46,542 nt of DNA. Source: [Mycobacterium] crassicus. Lineage in GTDB: Bacteria; Actinomycetota; Actinomycetes; Mycobacteriales; Mycobacteriaceae. Both the position numbers and the translations under genes were made by a program. Location: contig NZ_CP084029.1 in assembly GCF_020181615.1 (NCBI RefSeq), forward strand, positions 1,609,323-1,655,864. Direction: 5' to 3'. Position 1 is the stretch's first letter. Each line of letters starts with the position of its first letter. Positions 14,465 through 25,007 of this stretch are shown piece by piece. The notes beneath the pieces are model-generated. The model saw only the letters and a program-made list of their open reading frames with translations, had not been told where the DNA came from and made no database searches.

Positions 14465-16105
14465 ATGGCAACCGCAGAAACCACGACAGGCGATGCGCTG
14501 TCGTACGCCCGCGGGGAAACGCAGCCCGCCCTGTTGACTGTGACGATCGGCGCCAACCTCGCCACCACCGCTACCGCCCATCCGGATCGCGATGCGCTGG
14601 TTGATCTTCCGACGCGACGGCGCTGGAGCTACGCCGAGCTGCTGCGTGACGTTCGCCGACTGGCGACGGGGCTGCTGCAGGCGGGCATCGCCACGGGGGA
14701 TCGGGTGGGCATCTGGGCGCCCAACTGTGCCGAATGGGTGCTGACGCAGTACGCCACCGCCGAGATCGGTGCGGTGCTGGTCAATATCAACCCCGCCTAT
14801 CGGTCCCACGAATTGACATACGCGCTCAAGCAGTCCGGTGTGGCGATGGTCATCTCGGCAGCGCGTTTCAAGACCTCCGACTACGCCGGAATGCTGGGGG
14901 AGGTGGCTCCCGAATGCCCGGATCTGCGCGAGGTGGTGTTCATCGGCAGTTCCCGGTGGCAGGAGCTGGCCGGCACGCCGATCGATGCGAGAGCACTGGC
15001 GCAGGTGGCCGCGACACTGCATGATCAGGATCCGATCAATATCCAATACACCTCGGGCACAACGGGTTACCCCAAAGGTGCGACGCTGAGTCATCGCAAC
15101 ATCCTCAACAACGGCTACCTGGTCGGCGAGCTGCTCGGCTACACCGAAGCGGATCGGATCTGCCTTCCCGTGCCGCTCTACCACTGCTTCGGTCTGGTGA
15201 TGGGGAGCCTGGCGGCGACCAGTCATGGCGCGGCCATCGTCCTGCCGGGTCCCGGCTTCGATCCAGCGGCCACGCTGCGGGCCGTGCAGGACGAAGCCTG
15301 CACCAGCCTCTACGGGGTGCCCACCATGTTCATCGCCGAGCTCGGTCTGCCTGACTTCGGCGAGTACGACCTGGGCAGCCTGCGCACCGGGATCATGGCG
15401 GGATCGCCCTGCCCGGCTGAGGTGATGCGACGGGTCATCGACGACATGCACATGGCCGGGGTCGCGATCTGCTACGGCATGACCGAGACCTCCCCGGTGT
15501 CGACCCAGACCCGCGGTGCGGACTCGCTGGCGCAGCGAGTCGAGACCGTCGGGCAGGTCGGCCCGCACCTGGAGATCAAGCTGACCGACCCGGGAACCGG
15601 TGCGACGGTGCCGCGCGGACAGGTCGGCGAGCTGTGCACCCGCGGTTATTCGGTGATGACCGGTTACTGGAACGACCCGGACAAGACCGCGGCGGCCATC
15701 GATGCCGGCGGCTGGATGCACACCGGAGATCTGGCCGTGATGGACGGCGACGGCTATGTGCGGATCACCGGGCGGATCAAGGACTTGGTGATCCGTGGCG
15801 GGGAGAATATCTACCCGCGCGAGATCGAGGAATTCCTCTACACCCATCCCGACATCCGCGACGCCCAGGTCATCGGTGTGCCCGACGAAACCTACGGCGA
15901 GGAGCTGATGGCGGTGGTGATGATGCGCGAGGGAGCGCCGCCCCTGACCGTCGAGCGGCTGCGGGAGTTCTGCACCGGCCGGCTCGCGCACTTCAAGGTG
16001 CCGCGGTACGTGCGGGTCGTGACGGAGTTTCCGATGACGGTCACCGGCAAGGTCCGCAAGGACGAGATGCGCCAGCAGGCAATCGAGCATTTGGATGACG
16101 GCTGA
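14465..16105 (+). CDS. fadD35: Acyl-CoA synthetase FadD35
   Basis: An AMP-forming ligase of 546 residues. Motifs: P-loop [29 protein letters not shown], the adenylate-binding [20 protein letters not shown], the hinge [20 protein letters not shown], and the C-terminal catalytic Lys in [11 protein letters not shown]. It converts a carboxylic acid, ATP and CoA to acyl-CoA, AMP and diphosphate. In this operon it could activate isovalerate, another branched short acid, or acetoacetate; the substrate is not readable from sequence. It is the first gene after the bkaR operator and is separated from scoA by a second promoter at 16102-16130. Confidence 0.9.
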   Translation: MATAETTTGDALSYARGETQPALLTVTIGANLATTATAHPDRDALVDLPTRRRWSYAELLRDVRRLATGLLQAGIATGDRVGIWAPNCAEWVLTQYATAEIGAVLVNINPAYRSHELTYALKQSGVAMVISAARFKTSDYAGMLGEVAPECPDLREVVFIGSSRWQELAGTPIDARALAQVAATLHDQDPINIQYTSGTTGYPKGATLSHRNILNNGYLVGELLGYTEADRICLPVPLYHCFGLVMGSLAATSHGAAIVLPGPGFDPAATLRAVQDEACTSLYGVPTMFIAELGLPDFGEYDLGSLRTGIMAGSPCPAEVMRRVIDDMHMAGVAICYGMTETSPVSTQTRGADSLAQRVETVGQVGPHLEIKLTDPGTGATVPRGQVGELCTRGYSVMTGYWNDPDKTAAAIDAGGWMHTGDLAVMDGDGYVRITGRIKDLVIRGGENIYPREIEEFLYTHPDIRDAQVIGVPDETYGEELMAVVMMREGAPPLTVERLREFCTGRLAHFKVPRYVRVVTEFPMTVTGKVRKDEMRQQAIEHLDDG

Positions 16106-16130
16106 CAGGGCTGCTTGAGAATGGTATTCT
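16102..16130 (+). promoter_or_regulatory. Promoter of the scoA-citE operon
   Basis: CTGACA (16102-16107), 17 bases, TATTCT (16125-16130) fits a SigA promoter. The -10 is embedded in a separate inverted repeat GAGAAT-ggt-ATTCTC (16117-16131), possibly a second control site. Transcription would start near 16137, at the left edge of the BkaR-type operator. Confidence 0.65.
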
Positions 16131-16137
16131 CTGGCAT

Positions 16138-16157
16138 CAGTTAATGAACATTAACTG
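16138..16157. promoter_or_regulatory. BkaR-type operator upstream of scoA
   Basis: A perfect palindrome with 9-bp arms, CAGTTAATG-AA-CATTAACTG, lies just downstream of the -10 and before the ribosome site GAGGAGG of scoA. The same core pattern occurs at 14394-14411 between bkaR and fadD35. A repressor bound here would cover the transcription start. Confidence 0.8.
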
Positions 16158-16173
16158 AAATGAGGAGGCGCGA

Positions 16174-16929
16174 GTGGCGATGGACAAGGTCGTGGCGACG
16201 GCGGCAGAGGCCGTGGCCGACGTGACCGACGGTGCGTCACTGGCGGTCGGCGGATTCGGGCTCTGCGGCATTCCCGAGGCATTGATCGACGCCATATTGC
16301 AGCTGGGGGTCACCGATCTGGAGACGGTCTCCAACAACTGCGGCGTCGACGGCATTGGGCTGGGGGTGCTGTTGGAACGCAACCGGATCCGCCGCACCAT
16401 CAGTTCCTACGTGGGCGAGAACAAGGAGTTCGCCCGGCAGTTCCTGTCCGGTGAGCTCGAGGTGGAGCTGACCCCGCAGGGCACCCTGGCCGAGCGGCTG
16501 CGCGCGGGCGGTGCCGGGATTCCGGCGTTCTACACGCCGACCGGGGTGGGCACCCAGGTCGCCGACGGCGGCCTGCCGTGGCGTTACGACGGGGCCGGCG
16601 GGGTGGCGGTGGCCTCACCGGCGAAGGAGACCCGGGACTTCGACGGACGCACCTACGTGCTGGAGCGGGCGATCCGCACCGATTTCGCATTGGTGCATGC
16701 CTGGAAGGGCGACCGGCACGGCAACCTCGTCTACCGCGAGGCCGCCGCCAACTTCAACCCGGACTGCGCTGCGGCGGGTCGGATCACGATCGCGCAGGTC
16801 GAGCACCTGGTCGAGCCCGGTGAGATCTGCCCTGCCGAGGTGCACACCCAAGGGGTCTTCGTGCACCGGGTGGTGCATGTGCCCAATCCGATCAAGCGAA
16901 TCGAGCGGGAGACGGTGCGCGAATCATGA
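16174..16929 (+). CDS. scoA: Succinyl-CoA:3-ketoacid CoA transferase subunit A
   Basis: The subunit moves CoA from succinyl-CoA to acetoacetate together with ScoB, feeding acetoacetate from leucine into acetyl-CoA. The family marker [10 protein letters not shown] lies near residue 30, and the substrate-side stretches [20 protein letters not shown] and [20 protein letters not shown] are typical of the alpha subunit. Start GTG at 16174 ([14 protein letters not shown]) after GAGGAGG; an ATG two codons later is also possible. Length 251 is normal for the family. It overlaps scoB by four bases. Confidence 0.95.
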   Translation: MAMDKVVATAAEAVADVTDGASLAVGGFGLCGIPEALIDAILQLGVTDLETVSNNCGVDGIGLGVLLERNRIRRTISSYVGENKEFARQFLSGELEVELTPQGTLAERLRAGGAGIPAFYTPTGVGTQVADGGLPWRYDGAGGVAVASPAKETRDFDGRTYVLERAIRTDFALVHAWKGDRHGNLVYREAAANFNPDCAAAGRITIAQVEHLVEPGEICPAEVHTQGVFVHRVVHVPNPIKRIERETVRES

Positions 16930-17567
16930 CCCTCACCAGAGATGAGCTGGCTGCCCGGGTGGCCGCCGAACTGCGCGACGGGCAGTACGTCAACCTCGGC
17001 ATCGGACTGCCCACCTTGATTCCCAACCACATTCCCGACGGCGTCAGCGTGGTGCTGCATTCGGAGAACGGAATCCTCGGGGTCGGGCCCTACCCGCTGC
17101 GCGACGACCTCGACGCCGATCTGATCAATGCCGGCAAAGAAACAGTGACGGTCCTGCCCGGGGCGTCGTTCTTCGCGTCGTCCGCCTCGTTCGGGGTCAT
17201 CCGCGGGGGCCACCTAGACGTGGCGGTCCTTGGCGCCATGCAGGTTTCAGCGGCCGGCGACCTGGCCAACTGGATGATCCCCGGCAAGATGATCAAAGGC
17301 ATGGGCGGAGCGATGGACCTGGTGCACGGGGCGCGCCGGGTGATCGTGATGATGGAGCACGCCGCCAAAGACGGCAGCGCCAAGATCGTCGAGCACTGCA
17401 CGCTGCCGCTCACCGGCGCCCGTTGTGTCAACCGGATCATCACCGATATGGCCGTCATCGACGTCACCGAGGCGGGCCTGGAGTTGATCGAGACCGCGCC
17501 CGGGGTGACCGTCGACGAGGTCGTCGCGAAAACCGAGGCGCAGCTGAATCTTTCGAAGGTGTCATGA
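16926..17567 (+). CDS. scoB: Succinyl-CoA:3-ketoacid CoA transferase subunit B
   Basis: The catalytic subunit: the Glu nucleophile that carries the CoA thioester is in [16 protein letters not shown], followed by the typical segments [20 protein letters not shown] and [20 protein letters not shown]. 213 residues, full length. The ATG at 16926 overlaps the scoA stop (ATGA), and its own stop overlaps the accD1 start in the same way. It forms a heterotetramer with ScoA in the cytoplasm. Confidence 0.95.
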   Translation: MTLTRDELAARVAAELRDGQYVNLGIGLPTLIPNHIPDGVSVVLHSENGILGVGPYPLRDDLDADLINAGKETVTVLPGASFFASSASFGVIRGGHLDVAVLGAMQVSAAGDLANWMIPGKMIKGMGGAMDLVHGARRVIVMMEHAAKDGSAKIVEHCTLPLTGARCVNRIITDMAVIDVTEAGLELIETAPGVTVDEVVAKTEAQLNLSKVS

Positions 17568-19135
17568 CCGCGCCGACATTCGCCGACGAGCACCGCCGTC
17601 TGGTCGCCGAACTCAACACCAAACTGGCGAGTGCTGCGTTGGGCGGCAGCGAACGCTCCCGGGAGCGCCACGTCGCCCGCGGCAAACTTCTGCCTCGCGA
17701 CCGAGTGGAGCGACTGCTGGATCCGGGCAGCCCGTTCCTGGAATTGGCGCCGCTGGCCGCGGACGGGATGTACGACGACGAGTGCCCCGGGGCGGGGATC
17801 ATCACCGGCATCGGGCGGGTGTCCGGGCGGGAATGCGTGATCGTGGCCAACGACGCCACCGTCAAGGGCGGCACCTACTACCCGGTGACGGTCAAAAAGC
17901 ACTTGCGTGCCCAGGAGGTGGCGCTGGGCAACCGGTTGCCGTGCCTGTACCTGGTGGACTCCGGGGGCGCGTTCCTGCCCCGCCAGGACGAGGTGTTCCC
18001 CGACCGCGAGCACTTCGGCCGCATCTTCTACAACCAGGCCACCATGAGCGCCCGCGGGATCCCGCAGATCGCGGCGGTGCTGGGCTCGTGCACGGCGGGC
18101 GGCGCCTACGTTCCGGCGATGAGCGACGAAGCCGTGATCGTCCGCGAGCAGGGCACCATCTTCCTGGGCGGCCCGCCGCTGGTGAAGGCCGCTACCGGAG
18201 AAGTGGTGACCGCCGAGGAACTCGGTGGTGGTGACCTGCATTCCCGGGTTTCCGGGGTCACCGACTACCTTGCCGACGACGACGAACATGCGCTGCGCAT
18301 CGTGCGGCAGATCGCCGCGACCTTCGGAGCGAAGCCCGAAAGCCCCTGGGAGATAAAGCGCTCCGTCGAACCCAAGCATGAACCAGCCGAACTCTACGAC
18401 GTCGTCCCACCCGACCCGCGGGTGCCCTACGACGTGCGCCAGGTGATCGTCCGGTTGGTCGACGGCAGCGAGTTCAGCGAGTTCAAGGCCGAATACGGCA
18501 AAACGCTGGTGACCGCGTTCGCGCGCATCCATGGGCACCCGGTCGGGATCATCGCCAACAACGGGGTGCTGTTCGGCGAATCCGCCGTCAAAGGGGCGCA
18601 CTTCATCGAACTGTGCGACAAGCGCTCGATCCCACTGGTGTTCCTACAGAACATCGCCGGCTTCATGGTCGGCCGCGACTATGAGGCCGGCGGTATCGCC
18701 AAGCACGGCGCCAAGATGGTCACCGCCGTGGCCTGCGCGCGGGTGCCCAAGCTGACAGTGGTGATCGGCGGTTCCTACGGGGCGGGCAACTACTCCATGT
18801 GCGGCAGGGCGTATTCGCCGCGCTTCCTGTGGATGTGGCCCAATGCCCGGATCTCGGTGATGGGCGGCGAGCAGGCCGCGTCGGTGCTGGCCACCGTGCG
18901 CGGTGAGCAACTCGACGCGGCCGGCAAGCCGTGGTCAGCGGACGACGAGGAGGCGTTCAAGGCGCCGATCCGCGAGCAGTATGAGGCGCAGGGCAACCCG
19001 TACTACTCGACCGCGCGGCTGTGGGACGACGGGATCATCGACCCGGCCGACACCAGAACAGTGCTGGGGCTCGCGCTTTCGGTGTGTGCGAACGCGCCGC
19101 TGGACCCGGTCTCCTACGGCGTATTCCGGATGTGA
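17564..19135 (+). CDS. accD1: Acyl-CoA carboxylase carboxyltransferase subunit (methylcrotonyl-CoA type)
   Basis: The start is the ATG at 17564, overlapping the scoB stop; an open frame further upstream is only antiparallel noise. About 523 residues with the two crotonase-fold halves of a carboxyltransferase beta subunit: [20 protein letters not shown] and [20 protein letters not shown] in the first, [20 protein letters not shown] and [20 protein letters not shown] in the second. The last three are hallmarks of methylcrotonyl-CoA carboxylase. With AccA1 it converts 3-methylcrotonyl-CoA to 3-methylglutaconyl-CoA in leucine breakdown. Confidence 0.93.
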   Translation: MTAPTFADEHRRLVAELNTKLASAALGGSERSRERHVARGKLLPRDRVERLLDPGSPFLELAPLAADGMYDDECPGAGIITGIGRVSGRECVIVANDATVKGGTYYPVTVKKHLRAQEVALGNRLPCLYLVDSGGAFLPRQDEVFPDREHFGRIFYNQATMSARGIPQIAAVLGSCTAGGAYVPAMSDEAVIVREQGTIFLGGPPLVKAATGEVVTAEELGGGDLHSRVSGVTDYLADDDEHALRIVRQIAATFGAKPESPWEIKRSVEPKHEPAELYDVVPPDPRVPYDVRQVIVRLVDGSEFSEFKAEYGKTLVTAFARIHGHPVGIIANNGVLFGESAVKGAHFIELCDKRSIPLVFLQNIAGFMVGRDYEAGGIAKHGAKMVTAVACARVPKLTVVIGGSYGAGNYSMCGRAYSPRFLWMWPNARISVMGGEQAASVLATVRGEQLDAAGKPWSADDEEAFKAPIREQYEAQGNPYYSTARLWDDGIIDPADTRTVLGLALSVCANAPLDPVSYGVFRM

Positions 19136-19140
19136 GCCCA

Positions 19141-21138
19141 ATGAATTCAGCCATGTTCAATACAGTCTTGGTGGCCAACCGCGGCGAGATCGCGGTGCGG
19201 GTGATCCGCACCCTGCGGCGCATGGGTATTCGGTCGGTGGCCGTTTACAGCGACGCCGATGCCGGGGCGTTGCATGTGCGTGAAGCCGACACCGCGGTGC
19301 GAATCGGACCCGCCGCCGTGCTCGACAGCTACCTGTCGATTCCCAAGGTGCTCGAAGCGGCCGCGGCCACCGGCGCCCAGGCCATTCATCCGGGGTACGG
19401 ATTCCTCTCCGAGAACGCCGGATTCGCAGCCGCTTGCGAGCGGGCCGGAGTCGTCTTCATCGGGCCGCCGGCCCGGGCCATCGAGGTGATGGGCGACAAG
19501 ATCTCCGCCAAGAACACCGTCACCGCCTTTGAGGTGCCGGTGGTTCCGGGCATCGCCAAACCCGGTCTGTCCGACGATGACCTGGTGGTCGCGGCCGGCG
19601 ACATCGGCTATCCGGTGCTGATCAAGCCCTCGGCCGGCGGTGGTGGCAAGGGCATGCACCTGGTGGAAGAGCCTGCCCAGCTGCGCGCGGCACTTGCCAC
19701 CGCACGGCGCGAGGCAGCCTCGGCATTCGGTGACGACACCTTGTTCTTGGAGCGATTCGTGCTGCGGCCGCGCCACATCGAGGTGCAGGTGCTCGCCGAC
19801 ACCCAGGGCAATGTGGTGCACCTCGGCGAACGCGAATGCAGCCTGCAGCGACGCCACCAGAAGGTGATCGAAGAGGCACCGTCGCCGCTGCTGGACGCCG
19901 CCACCCGCGACCGCATCGGCACGGCGGCCTGCAACACCGCCCGCAGCGTGGACTACGTCGGTGCCGGCACCGTGGAATTCATCGTCTCCGCGGATCGCCC
20001 GGACGAGTTCTTCTTCATGGAGATGAACACCCGGCTACAGGTGGAACACCCGGTGACCGAGGCGATCACCGGCCTGGACCTGGTCGAGTGGCAGGTGCGG
20101 GTGGCCGGCGGGGAGAAACTGTCCTTCACCCAGGACGACATCACCCTCACCGGGCACGCCGTGGAGGCCCGGGTGTATGCCGAAGACCCGGCACGCGGCT
20201 TCCTGCCCACCGGCGGGCGGGTGTTGGCGGTGCATGAGCCTGCCGGGCCGGGCCTGCGGGTGGACTCGTCGCTGCAGGGCGGCACGGTGGTCGGCAGCGA
20301 CTACGACCCGATGCTGTCGAAGGTGATCGCCCACGGCGCCGACCGGGCGCAGGCACTGGCGCGACTCGATGCAGCGCTGGCACGCACCGCGGTGTTCGGG
20401 GTGCAGACCAACATCGAATTCCTGCGGTTCCTGCTGGCCGACGCGCGGGTCATCGCCGGCGACCTCGATACCGAGTTGCTCGACGTCCGCTCTGCGGACT
20501 TCGCGCCACTGCCCGCACCCGATGACGTGCTGGCCGCGGGCGGCCTCTATCGCCAGTGGGCGCTCGCCCGGCGCGGTCGCAGTGATCTGTGGGCGGCGCC
20601 GAGTGGATGGCGGATCGGGGCTGCGGCCCCGGTCCGCACCGACGTGCGCACCCCGTTGCGATCGGAAACGGTCGCGGTGTGGGGACTACCGCAGGCCGCG
20701 CGGGTTCAGGTCGGTGACGGCGAGATCAGAAGTGCCAGCGTCGAAGTCGACGGTGACCAGCTGATCGTCACGGTCGCCGGGCGGCAGCGCACATTCGTGT
20801 TTGCCGAGGCCGGCGACCAGCTCTGGGTCTCCGACGAGCGCGGCACCTGGCAGCTGCGGGAAGCCGAAGTGGTGCGGGTTCACCGCGGCGGCGGTCCGCG
20901 CAGCGCCGAGATCGTCAGCCCGATGCCAGGCAGCGTGATCGCGGTGCACGTCGAATCGGGATCTCCTGTCGCGGAGGGTGATCCGGTGGTGGTGGTCGAA
21001 GCGATGAAGATGGAGCACACCTTGACTGCGCCGATCAGCGGTCAGGTGGAACTGTTGGTGGCAGTGGGCGATCAGGTGACGGTGGACCAGGTACTGGCCC
21101 GGCTGATTCCCGAGTTGAGTGAGGACAAGCAGCAATGA
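19141..21138 (+). CDS. accA1: Acyl-CoA carboxylase biotin-carrying subunit (biotin carboxylase plus BCCP)
   Basis: Starts at ATG 19141 ([20 protein letters not shown]), five bases after accD1. Residues of about 1-450 are biotin carboxylase: ATP-grasp loop [40 protein letters not shown] middle domain follows. The C-terminal 75 residues are the biotinyl domain with the modified Lys in [19 protein letters not shown]. It carboxylates its biotin with ATP and bicarbonate and hands the group to AccD1. At 665 residues it is normal for the MCC alpha type. It overlaps fadE19 by four bases. Confidence 0.95.
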   Translation: MNSAMFNTVLVANRGEIAVRVIRTLRRMGIRSVAVYSDADAGALHVREADTAVRIGPAAVLDSYLSIPKVLEAAAATGAQAIHPGYGFLSENAGFAAACERAGVVFIGPPARAIEVMGDKISAKNTVTAFEVPVVPGIAKPGLSDDDLVVAAGDIGYPVLIKPSAGGGGKGMHLVEEPAQLRAALATARREAASAFGDDTLFLERFVLRPRHIEVQVLADTQGNVVHLGERECSLQRRHQKVIEEAPSPLLDAATRDRIGTAACNTARSVDYVGAGTVEFIVSADRPDEFFFMEMNTRLQVEHPVTEAITGLDLVEWQVRVAGGEKLSFTQDDITLTGHAVEARVYAEDPARGFLPTGGRVLAVHEPAGPGLRVDSSLQGGTVVGSDYDPMLSKVIAHGADRAQALARLDAALARTAVFGVQTNIEFLRFLLADARVIAGDLDTELLDVRSADFAPLPAPDDVLAAGGLYRQWALARRGRSDLWAAPSGWRIGAAAPVRTDVRTPLRSETVAVWGLPQAARVQVGDGEIRSASVEVDGDQLIVTVAGRQRTFVFAEAGDQLWVSDERGTWQLREAEVVRVHRGGGPRSAEIVSPMPGSVIAVHVESGSPVAEGDPVVVVEAMKMEHTLTAPISGQVELLVAVGDQVTVDQVLARLIPELSEDKQQ

Positions 21139-22295
21139 CGACGATTACGGCAGGGATCCTGCCCAAGGAATACCAGGAACTCCGCGACACGGTCGCCGAT
21201 TTCGCCCGCACCGTGGTGGCTCCGGTGGCGGCCAAACACGATGAGGAACACAGCTTTCCCTACGAGGTCGTCGCCAAGATGGGGGAGATGGGTCTGTTCG
21301 GGCTGCCGTTCCCGGAGGAATACGGCGGAATGGGTGGCGACTTCTTCGCGCTGACGCTCGCGTTGGAGGAACTCGGCAAGGTTGACCAATCGGTGGCGAT
21401 GACGCTGGAGGCCGGGGTGGGCCTGGGGGCCATGCCGATCTACCGGTTCGGCACCGAAGAGCAGAAGCAGCGGTGGCTGCCGGATCTGGTCACAGGTCGC
21501 GCGCTGGCCGGTTTCGGTTTGACCGAACCGGGTGCGGGATCTGATGCCGGCGGCACCCGAACCACTGCCCGGCGGGACAACGGTGAATGGGTCATCAACG
21601 GCACCAAGCAGTTCATCACCAACTCCGGCACCGACATCACCTCGCTGGTGACCGTCACCGCCGTCACCGGTACCCGGCCCGACGGCAAGAAAGAGATCTC
21701 CACGATCATCGTCCCTTCCGGGACACCGGGATTCACCGTCGAGCCGGCCTATAACAAGGTGGGCTGGAACGCCTCCGACACCCACCCGCTCACCTTTGTC
21801 GATGCCCGTGTGCCCGACGGCAATCTGCTCGGTGAGGAAGGCCGCGGTTACGCGAACTTCCTGTCGATCCTCGATGAGGGCCGCATCGCCATTGCCGCGG
21901 TGGCCACCGGGGTGGCGCAGGGCTGCGTCGACGAAAGCGTCAAGTATGCCGGAGAGCGCGAGACGTTCGGCCAGACCATCGGCTCCTATCAGGCGATCAG
22001 CTTCAAGATCGCCCGGATGGAGGCCCGTGCTCACGTCGCACGCACCGCCTACTACGACGCCGTGGCGAAGATGTTGGCGGGCAAGCCGTTCAAGAAGGAG
22101 GCGGCGATCGCCAAGATGATCTCTTCGGAGGCGGCGATGGACAACGCCCGCGATGCCACCCAGATTCACGGCGGCTACGGCTTCATCAACGAATACCCGG
22201 TGGCCCGGCACTACCGGGACAGCAAAATCCTGGAGATCGGTGAGGGCACCACCGAGGTGCAGCTGATGCTGATCGCACGATCGTTGGGACTGTGA
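21135..22295 (+). CDS. fadE19: Acyl-CoA dehydrogenase (isovaleryl-CoA type)
   Basis: This flavoenzyme has the ACAD signatures [20 protein letters not shown] and [20 protein letters not shown], and a glutamate at the usual catalytic-base position in [12 protein letters not shown]. In the operon it should oxidise isovaleryl-CoA to 3-methylcrotonyl-CoA, the AccA1/AccD1 substrate. Classical isovaleryl-CoA dehydrogenase places its base on another helix, so a related branched substrate is not excluded by sequence. 386 residues; ATGA overlap with accA1. Counterpart of Rv2500c. Confidence 0.9.
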   Translation: MTTITAGILPKEYQELRDTVADFARTVVAPVAAKHDEEHSFPYEVVAKMGEMGLFGLPFPEEYGGMGGDFFALTLALEELGKVDQSVAMTLEAGVGLGAMPIYRFGTEEQKQRWLPDLVTGRALAGFGLTEPGAGSDAGGTRTTARRDNGEWVINGTKQFITNSGTDITSLVTVTAVTGTRPDGKKEISTIIVPSGTPGFTVEPAYNKVGWNASDTHPLTFVDARVPDGNLLGEEGRGYANFLSILDEGRIAIAAVATGVAQGCVDESVKYAGERETFGQTIGSYQAISFKIARMEARAHVARTAYYDAVAKMLAGKPFKKEAAIAKMISSEAAMDNARDATQIHGGYGFINEYPVARHYRDSKILEIGEGTTEVQLMLIARSLGL

Positions 22296-22783
22296 TGAGC
22301 AAGACTGTGGAGCAACGCGGGTTGTGGTTCGAGGAATATGAGATCGGGACGACCTACGCGCACCGGCCCGGGCGCACGCTCACCGAAGCCGACAACGTGC
22401 TGTTCACCACGTTGACGATGAACACCCAGTCGCTGCACCTGGATGCGGCCTGGGCCGCCGAGCAGCCCGGGTTTCGCGGTGAGCGGCTGGTGAACTCGAT
22501 GCTGACGCTGTCCACCATGGTCGGTCTGTCAGTCGCGCAGCTCACGTTGGGCACGATCGTGGCGAACCTGGGTTTCTCCGAGGTGTCATTTCCCAAGCCG
22601 GTGTTCCACGGTGACACCCTCTACGCCGAGACGGTCTGCACCGACAAACGCGAATCCAAGAGCCGCCCGGGGGAGGGCATCGTGACGCTGGAACACCTCG
22701 GTCGCAATCAGCACGGTGACGTGGTGGCGCGTGCGGTGCGAACCACCTTGGTGCGCAAGAAGCCCACCGAGGACGCTCGATGA
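22295..22783 (+). CDS. MaoC-like enoyl-CoA hydratase
   Basis: A hot-dog-fold hydratase of about 162 residues. The MaoC motif region is [20 protein letters not shown] followed by LHLDAAWA, with Asp and His at the places of the catalytic pair. [18 protein letters not shown] is the usual second strand. In the operon it fits the hydration of 3-methylglutaconyl-CoA to HMG-CoA, a step normally done by crotonase-type enzymes; this is inferred from position. The ATG at 22295 overlaps the fadE19 stop; a GTG three bases earlier is an alternative. Counterpart of Rv2499c. Confidence 0.85.
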   Translation: MSKTVEQRGLWFEEYEIGTTYAHRPGRTLTEADNVLFTTLTMNTQSLHLDAAWAAEQPGFRGERLVNSMLTLSTMVGLSVAQLTLGTIVANLGFSEVSFPKPVFHGDTLYAETVCTDKRESKSRPGEGIVTLEHLGRNQHGDVVARAVRTTLVRKKPTEDAR

Positions 22784-23577
22784 GCGTCGGCCCGGCCTGG
22801 CTGTTCTGCCCGGCGGACCGCCCGGAGCGCTACGCCAAGGCCGCTGCGGTGGCCGACGTGGTGATCCTCGACCTGGAGGACGGCGTGGCCGCCGCCGACC
22901 GGCCGGCCGCGCGGGAAGCCCTGCGCAACACCCCAGTCGACCCGGAGCGCACCGTGGTCCGGGTCAACCCGGCCGGCACCGAGGACCAGGCTCGAGACCT
23001 GGAGGCGCTGGCCGACACCGCCTACACCACGGTGATGCTGGCCAAGACCGAGTCGGCCGCCCAGGTCGAGGCGCTGGCGCCCCGTAAGGTGGTCGCCCTG
23101 ATCGAAACCCCGCGCGGTGTGGTGTTGTCCACCGAGATCGCTGCCGCGCAGGGATGCGTCGCGATGATGTGGGGTGCCGAAGATTTGGTGGCCGCCATGG
23201 GCGGTGGTTCGAGTCGGCATGCGGACGGCACCTATCGGGACTTCGCCCGGCACGCCCGCTCGACGGTGCTGCTGGCGGCGTCCGCGTTCGGCCGGGCCGC
23301 GCTGGACGCGGTGTACCTCAGTATCGGCGACCTCGACGGTCTCAAGGCCGAAGCGCTGGACGGCGCGGCGGTCGGATTCGCGGCCACGGTGTGTATCCAC
23401 CCGACTCAGATCGCGGTGGTCCGTGACGCCTACCGGCCCGCGCCGGAGCGAATCGATTGGGCGCGAAGGGTGCTCGCGGCCGCGCAGAACGAGCGCGGGG
23501 TGTTCGCGTTCGAAGGTCAGATGGTGGACTCTCCGGTACTGCGGCACGCGGAGGCTATTCTGCGGCGGGCGGAATAA
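22780..23577 (+). CDS. citE: CitE-like beta-hydroxyacyl-CoA lyase
   Basis: A TIM-barrel lyase of the CitE family: acidic metal-site segment [56 protein letters not shown] and [13 protein letters not shown]. Citrate-lyase alpha and gamma partners are absent, so it does not act in citrate lyase. The M. tuberculosis homologue Rv2498c was reported as a bifunctional lyase in leucine catabolism and itaconate dissimilation. Here it would cleave the HMG-CoA-type product to acetyl-CoA and acetoacetate. It ends the operon. Its last 35 coding bases have a near copy at 27168-27202. The next gene, convergent, begins three bases beyond its stop. Confidence 0.9.
   Translation: MSVGPAWLFCPADRPERYAKAAAVADVVILDLEDGVAAADRPAAREALRNTPVDPERTVVRVNPAGTEDQARDLEALADTAYTTVMLAKTESAAQVEALAPRKVVALIETPRGVVLSTEIAAAQGCVAMMWGAEDLVAAMGGGSSRHADGTYRDFARHARSTVLLAASAFGRAALDAVYLSIGDLDGLKAEALDGAAVGFAATVCIHPTQIAVVRDAYRPAPERIDWARRVLAAAQNERGVFAFEGQMVDSPVLRHAEAILRRAE
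23539..23573 (+). repeat. citE 3' end, first copy of a 35-bp repeat
   Basis: This stretch codes for [11 protein letters not shown] plus the first base pair of the Glu codon at the end of citE. It matches 27168-27202 at 33 of 35 positions. The two differences are silent third-codon changes, which suggests two diverged alleles rather than a fresh duplication. Confidence 0.8.
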
Positions 23578-23580
23578 CCA

Positions 23581-24843
23581 CTAACCTTCGGGAGTGACGG
23601 CGCGTCTGCCCGCGGCACCGCGCCAGGCGAGGGCTTCCAATGCAACAGCCACGTGCACGCTGGTGCCGTCGAGCGGTTGTGGAAGCAGTTCGTTGGCACG
23701 AGAAAGTCGGCGCAGCAACGTGTTCCGGTGAGTGAAAAGGCTTGCGGACGCCCGTGCCGCGTTGCATTGCTCACGGACAAAAGTGAGGACCGTCCGATGG
23801 AGCTCGGTGCTCGCGAACTCGAAATCACCGAGTGTGTGTGTGATGAATCGGTCCGCCTGTTCGGGGTCCGCGTTGATCAACGAGACGAGTTCGACTTCGG
23901 AGAACCGGGCGACCTGCTGAGTAGAGCCGAGGCGTGCCATCATCCGTTGGGTGGTGATGGCGTCGAGATGACTGGTCCGGAAGCCTTCGATCCCCGCAGT
24001 GGTGGGTCCCAGGGCGATCCGGACACCGGGAGGAATCCGACGGAGCGACCTGGCGTCGAGTTCTGGACCGGTTGGGCCCGACAACCAGATCCATCGGGTG
24101 GCTGCGCTGGCCAGCACCGATAACGCCGGCTGTCCGTGCTGACCTTGTATCAACATTTCGGCCGCTTGGGCGAGATCGGACTGGTCGGTGGCCGATTCGT
24201 CGCCCCAGATGACGGCTGCTGTGTGCTCTTGCTCAAGTTGGTAGCCCAGCTGGTCCTGAGCGTGTTCCAGCGGAATCGGCGCGGCGTCGAGAATCAGCGC
24301 CACGATCTGGCGGCGTTCGGCGTGCGTACCGCGAATGAGTTCATTGCGTTCGATTGCCATCTGGCGGTGGATCCCGGAGACCGTCGCGCCCAGGAACGAC
24401 GTGATCGAGCGCTCGGAAACATCGAACAGTTCCCGCATTTCGTCAGGGTCGGATGTCAGGCTGAAGACGATCTGCATCCATGCCCGTACCGTCGCGTTCT
24501 GCGCGAGCCGATACATGTCGACAACCGCGGCCTCGTCAATGCCGAGGCGGACCAGGTAGCGCGCAATCGCAAGTGCTTCCGTGCCGAGGTTGGGCGGTAC
24601 CGGCTCGCCGGGATGACTGATGTTGGCAGCCGCCCAATGAATCTGGTTCGACCGGTTCGACCGATCCACCGCTTCGACGGCAACCGGATCGTTGGCGATC
24701 ACCCCGAGATACTCCGACGACGACAGCATGTCCTGACGCGCGTCGGCAAACCACCAGGGGCGGGTATCGATCACCGACCTTGCGCCCTGCTGAATCAGTT
24801 CGCGTACGCGCTTGGAGGGACGTTCCCAGTCTGCGGCGGTCAT
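23581..24843 (-). CDS. PucR-family transcriptional regulator
   Basis: About 420 residues. The last 70 form the PucR C-terminal helix-turn-helix: ELHRTVLTFVREQCNAARAS, then ASLFTHRNTLLRRLSRANEL, with the NTLxxRL core. The N-terminal part is helical (ARYLVRLGIDEAAVVDMYRL) and the middle is a GGDEF-like alpha/beta domain as in mycobacterial Rv1194c/Rv2370c-type proteins. Such regulators usually activate or repress neighbouring catabolic or cell-surface genes. It is divergent from the exported protein gene at 25008, its probable target. Start ATG at 24843; a TTG one codon earlier is also open. No M. tuberculosis gene occupies this position. Confidence 0.8.
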   Translation of the reverse strand: MTAADWERPSKRVRELIQQGARSVIDTRPWWFADARQDMLSSSEYLGVIANDPVAVEAVDRSNRSNQIHWAAANISHPGEPVPPNLGTEALAIARYLVRLGIDEAAVVDMYRLAQNATVRAWMQIVFSLTSDPDEMRELFDVSERSITSFLGATVSGIHRQMAIERNELIRGTHAERRQIVALILDAAPIPLEHAQDQLGYQLEQEHTAAVIWGDESATDQSDLAQAAEMLIQGQHGQPALSVLASAATRWIWLSGPTGPELDARSLRRIPPGVRIALGPTTAGIEGFRTSHLDAITTQRMMARLGSTQQVARFSEVELVSLINADPEQADRFITHTLGDFEFASTELHRTVLTFVREQCNAARASASLFTHRNTLLRRLSRANELLPQPLDGTSVHVAVALEALAWRGAAGRRAVTPEG

Positions 24844-25007
24844 CAATTCAGCCTAGCTAATGAATCGGTGTGTTATGCACCAATTGAAGGGTATTTTCGG
24901 TGCATGATAGCCCTTGTCGGCGATAGCACGATCGCACACACTTGAGCGTGATCTTCCAGATCTCTCAGCTTCAACTTGAAAACCATTCATCTTCTAGGAG
25001 ACCCGCT
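24844..25007. promoter_or_regulatory. Divergent control region between the PucR-type regulator and the exported protein gene
   Basis: 164 bases, more AT-rich than the surroundings. It contains TGCACC (24876-24881) and its inverse GGTGCA (24899-24904), 17 bases apart, with a third GGTG at 24867-24870 forming a small hairpin with the first. These are candidate PucR sites. A ribosome site AGGAG lies at 24996-25000 before the ATG at 25008. No clear -35/-10 pair was picked out. Confidence 0.45.

Noticed and set aside
14396..16090. A 564-codon open frame on the minus strand
   Set aside because: It mirrors fadD35, whose motifs are complete. The antisense product shows no domain.
22780..23577. True citrate lyase beta subunit
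   Set aside because: No citD or citF genes accompany it, and it is embedded in a leucine operon. The CitE-like lyase call fits better.
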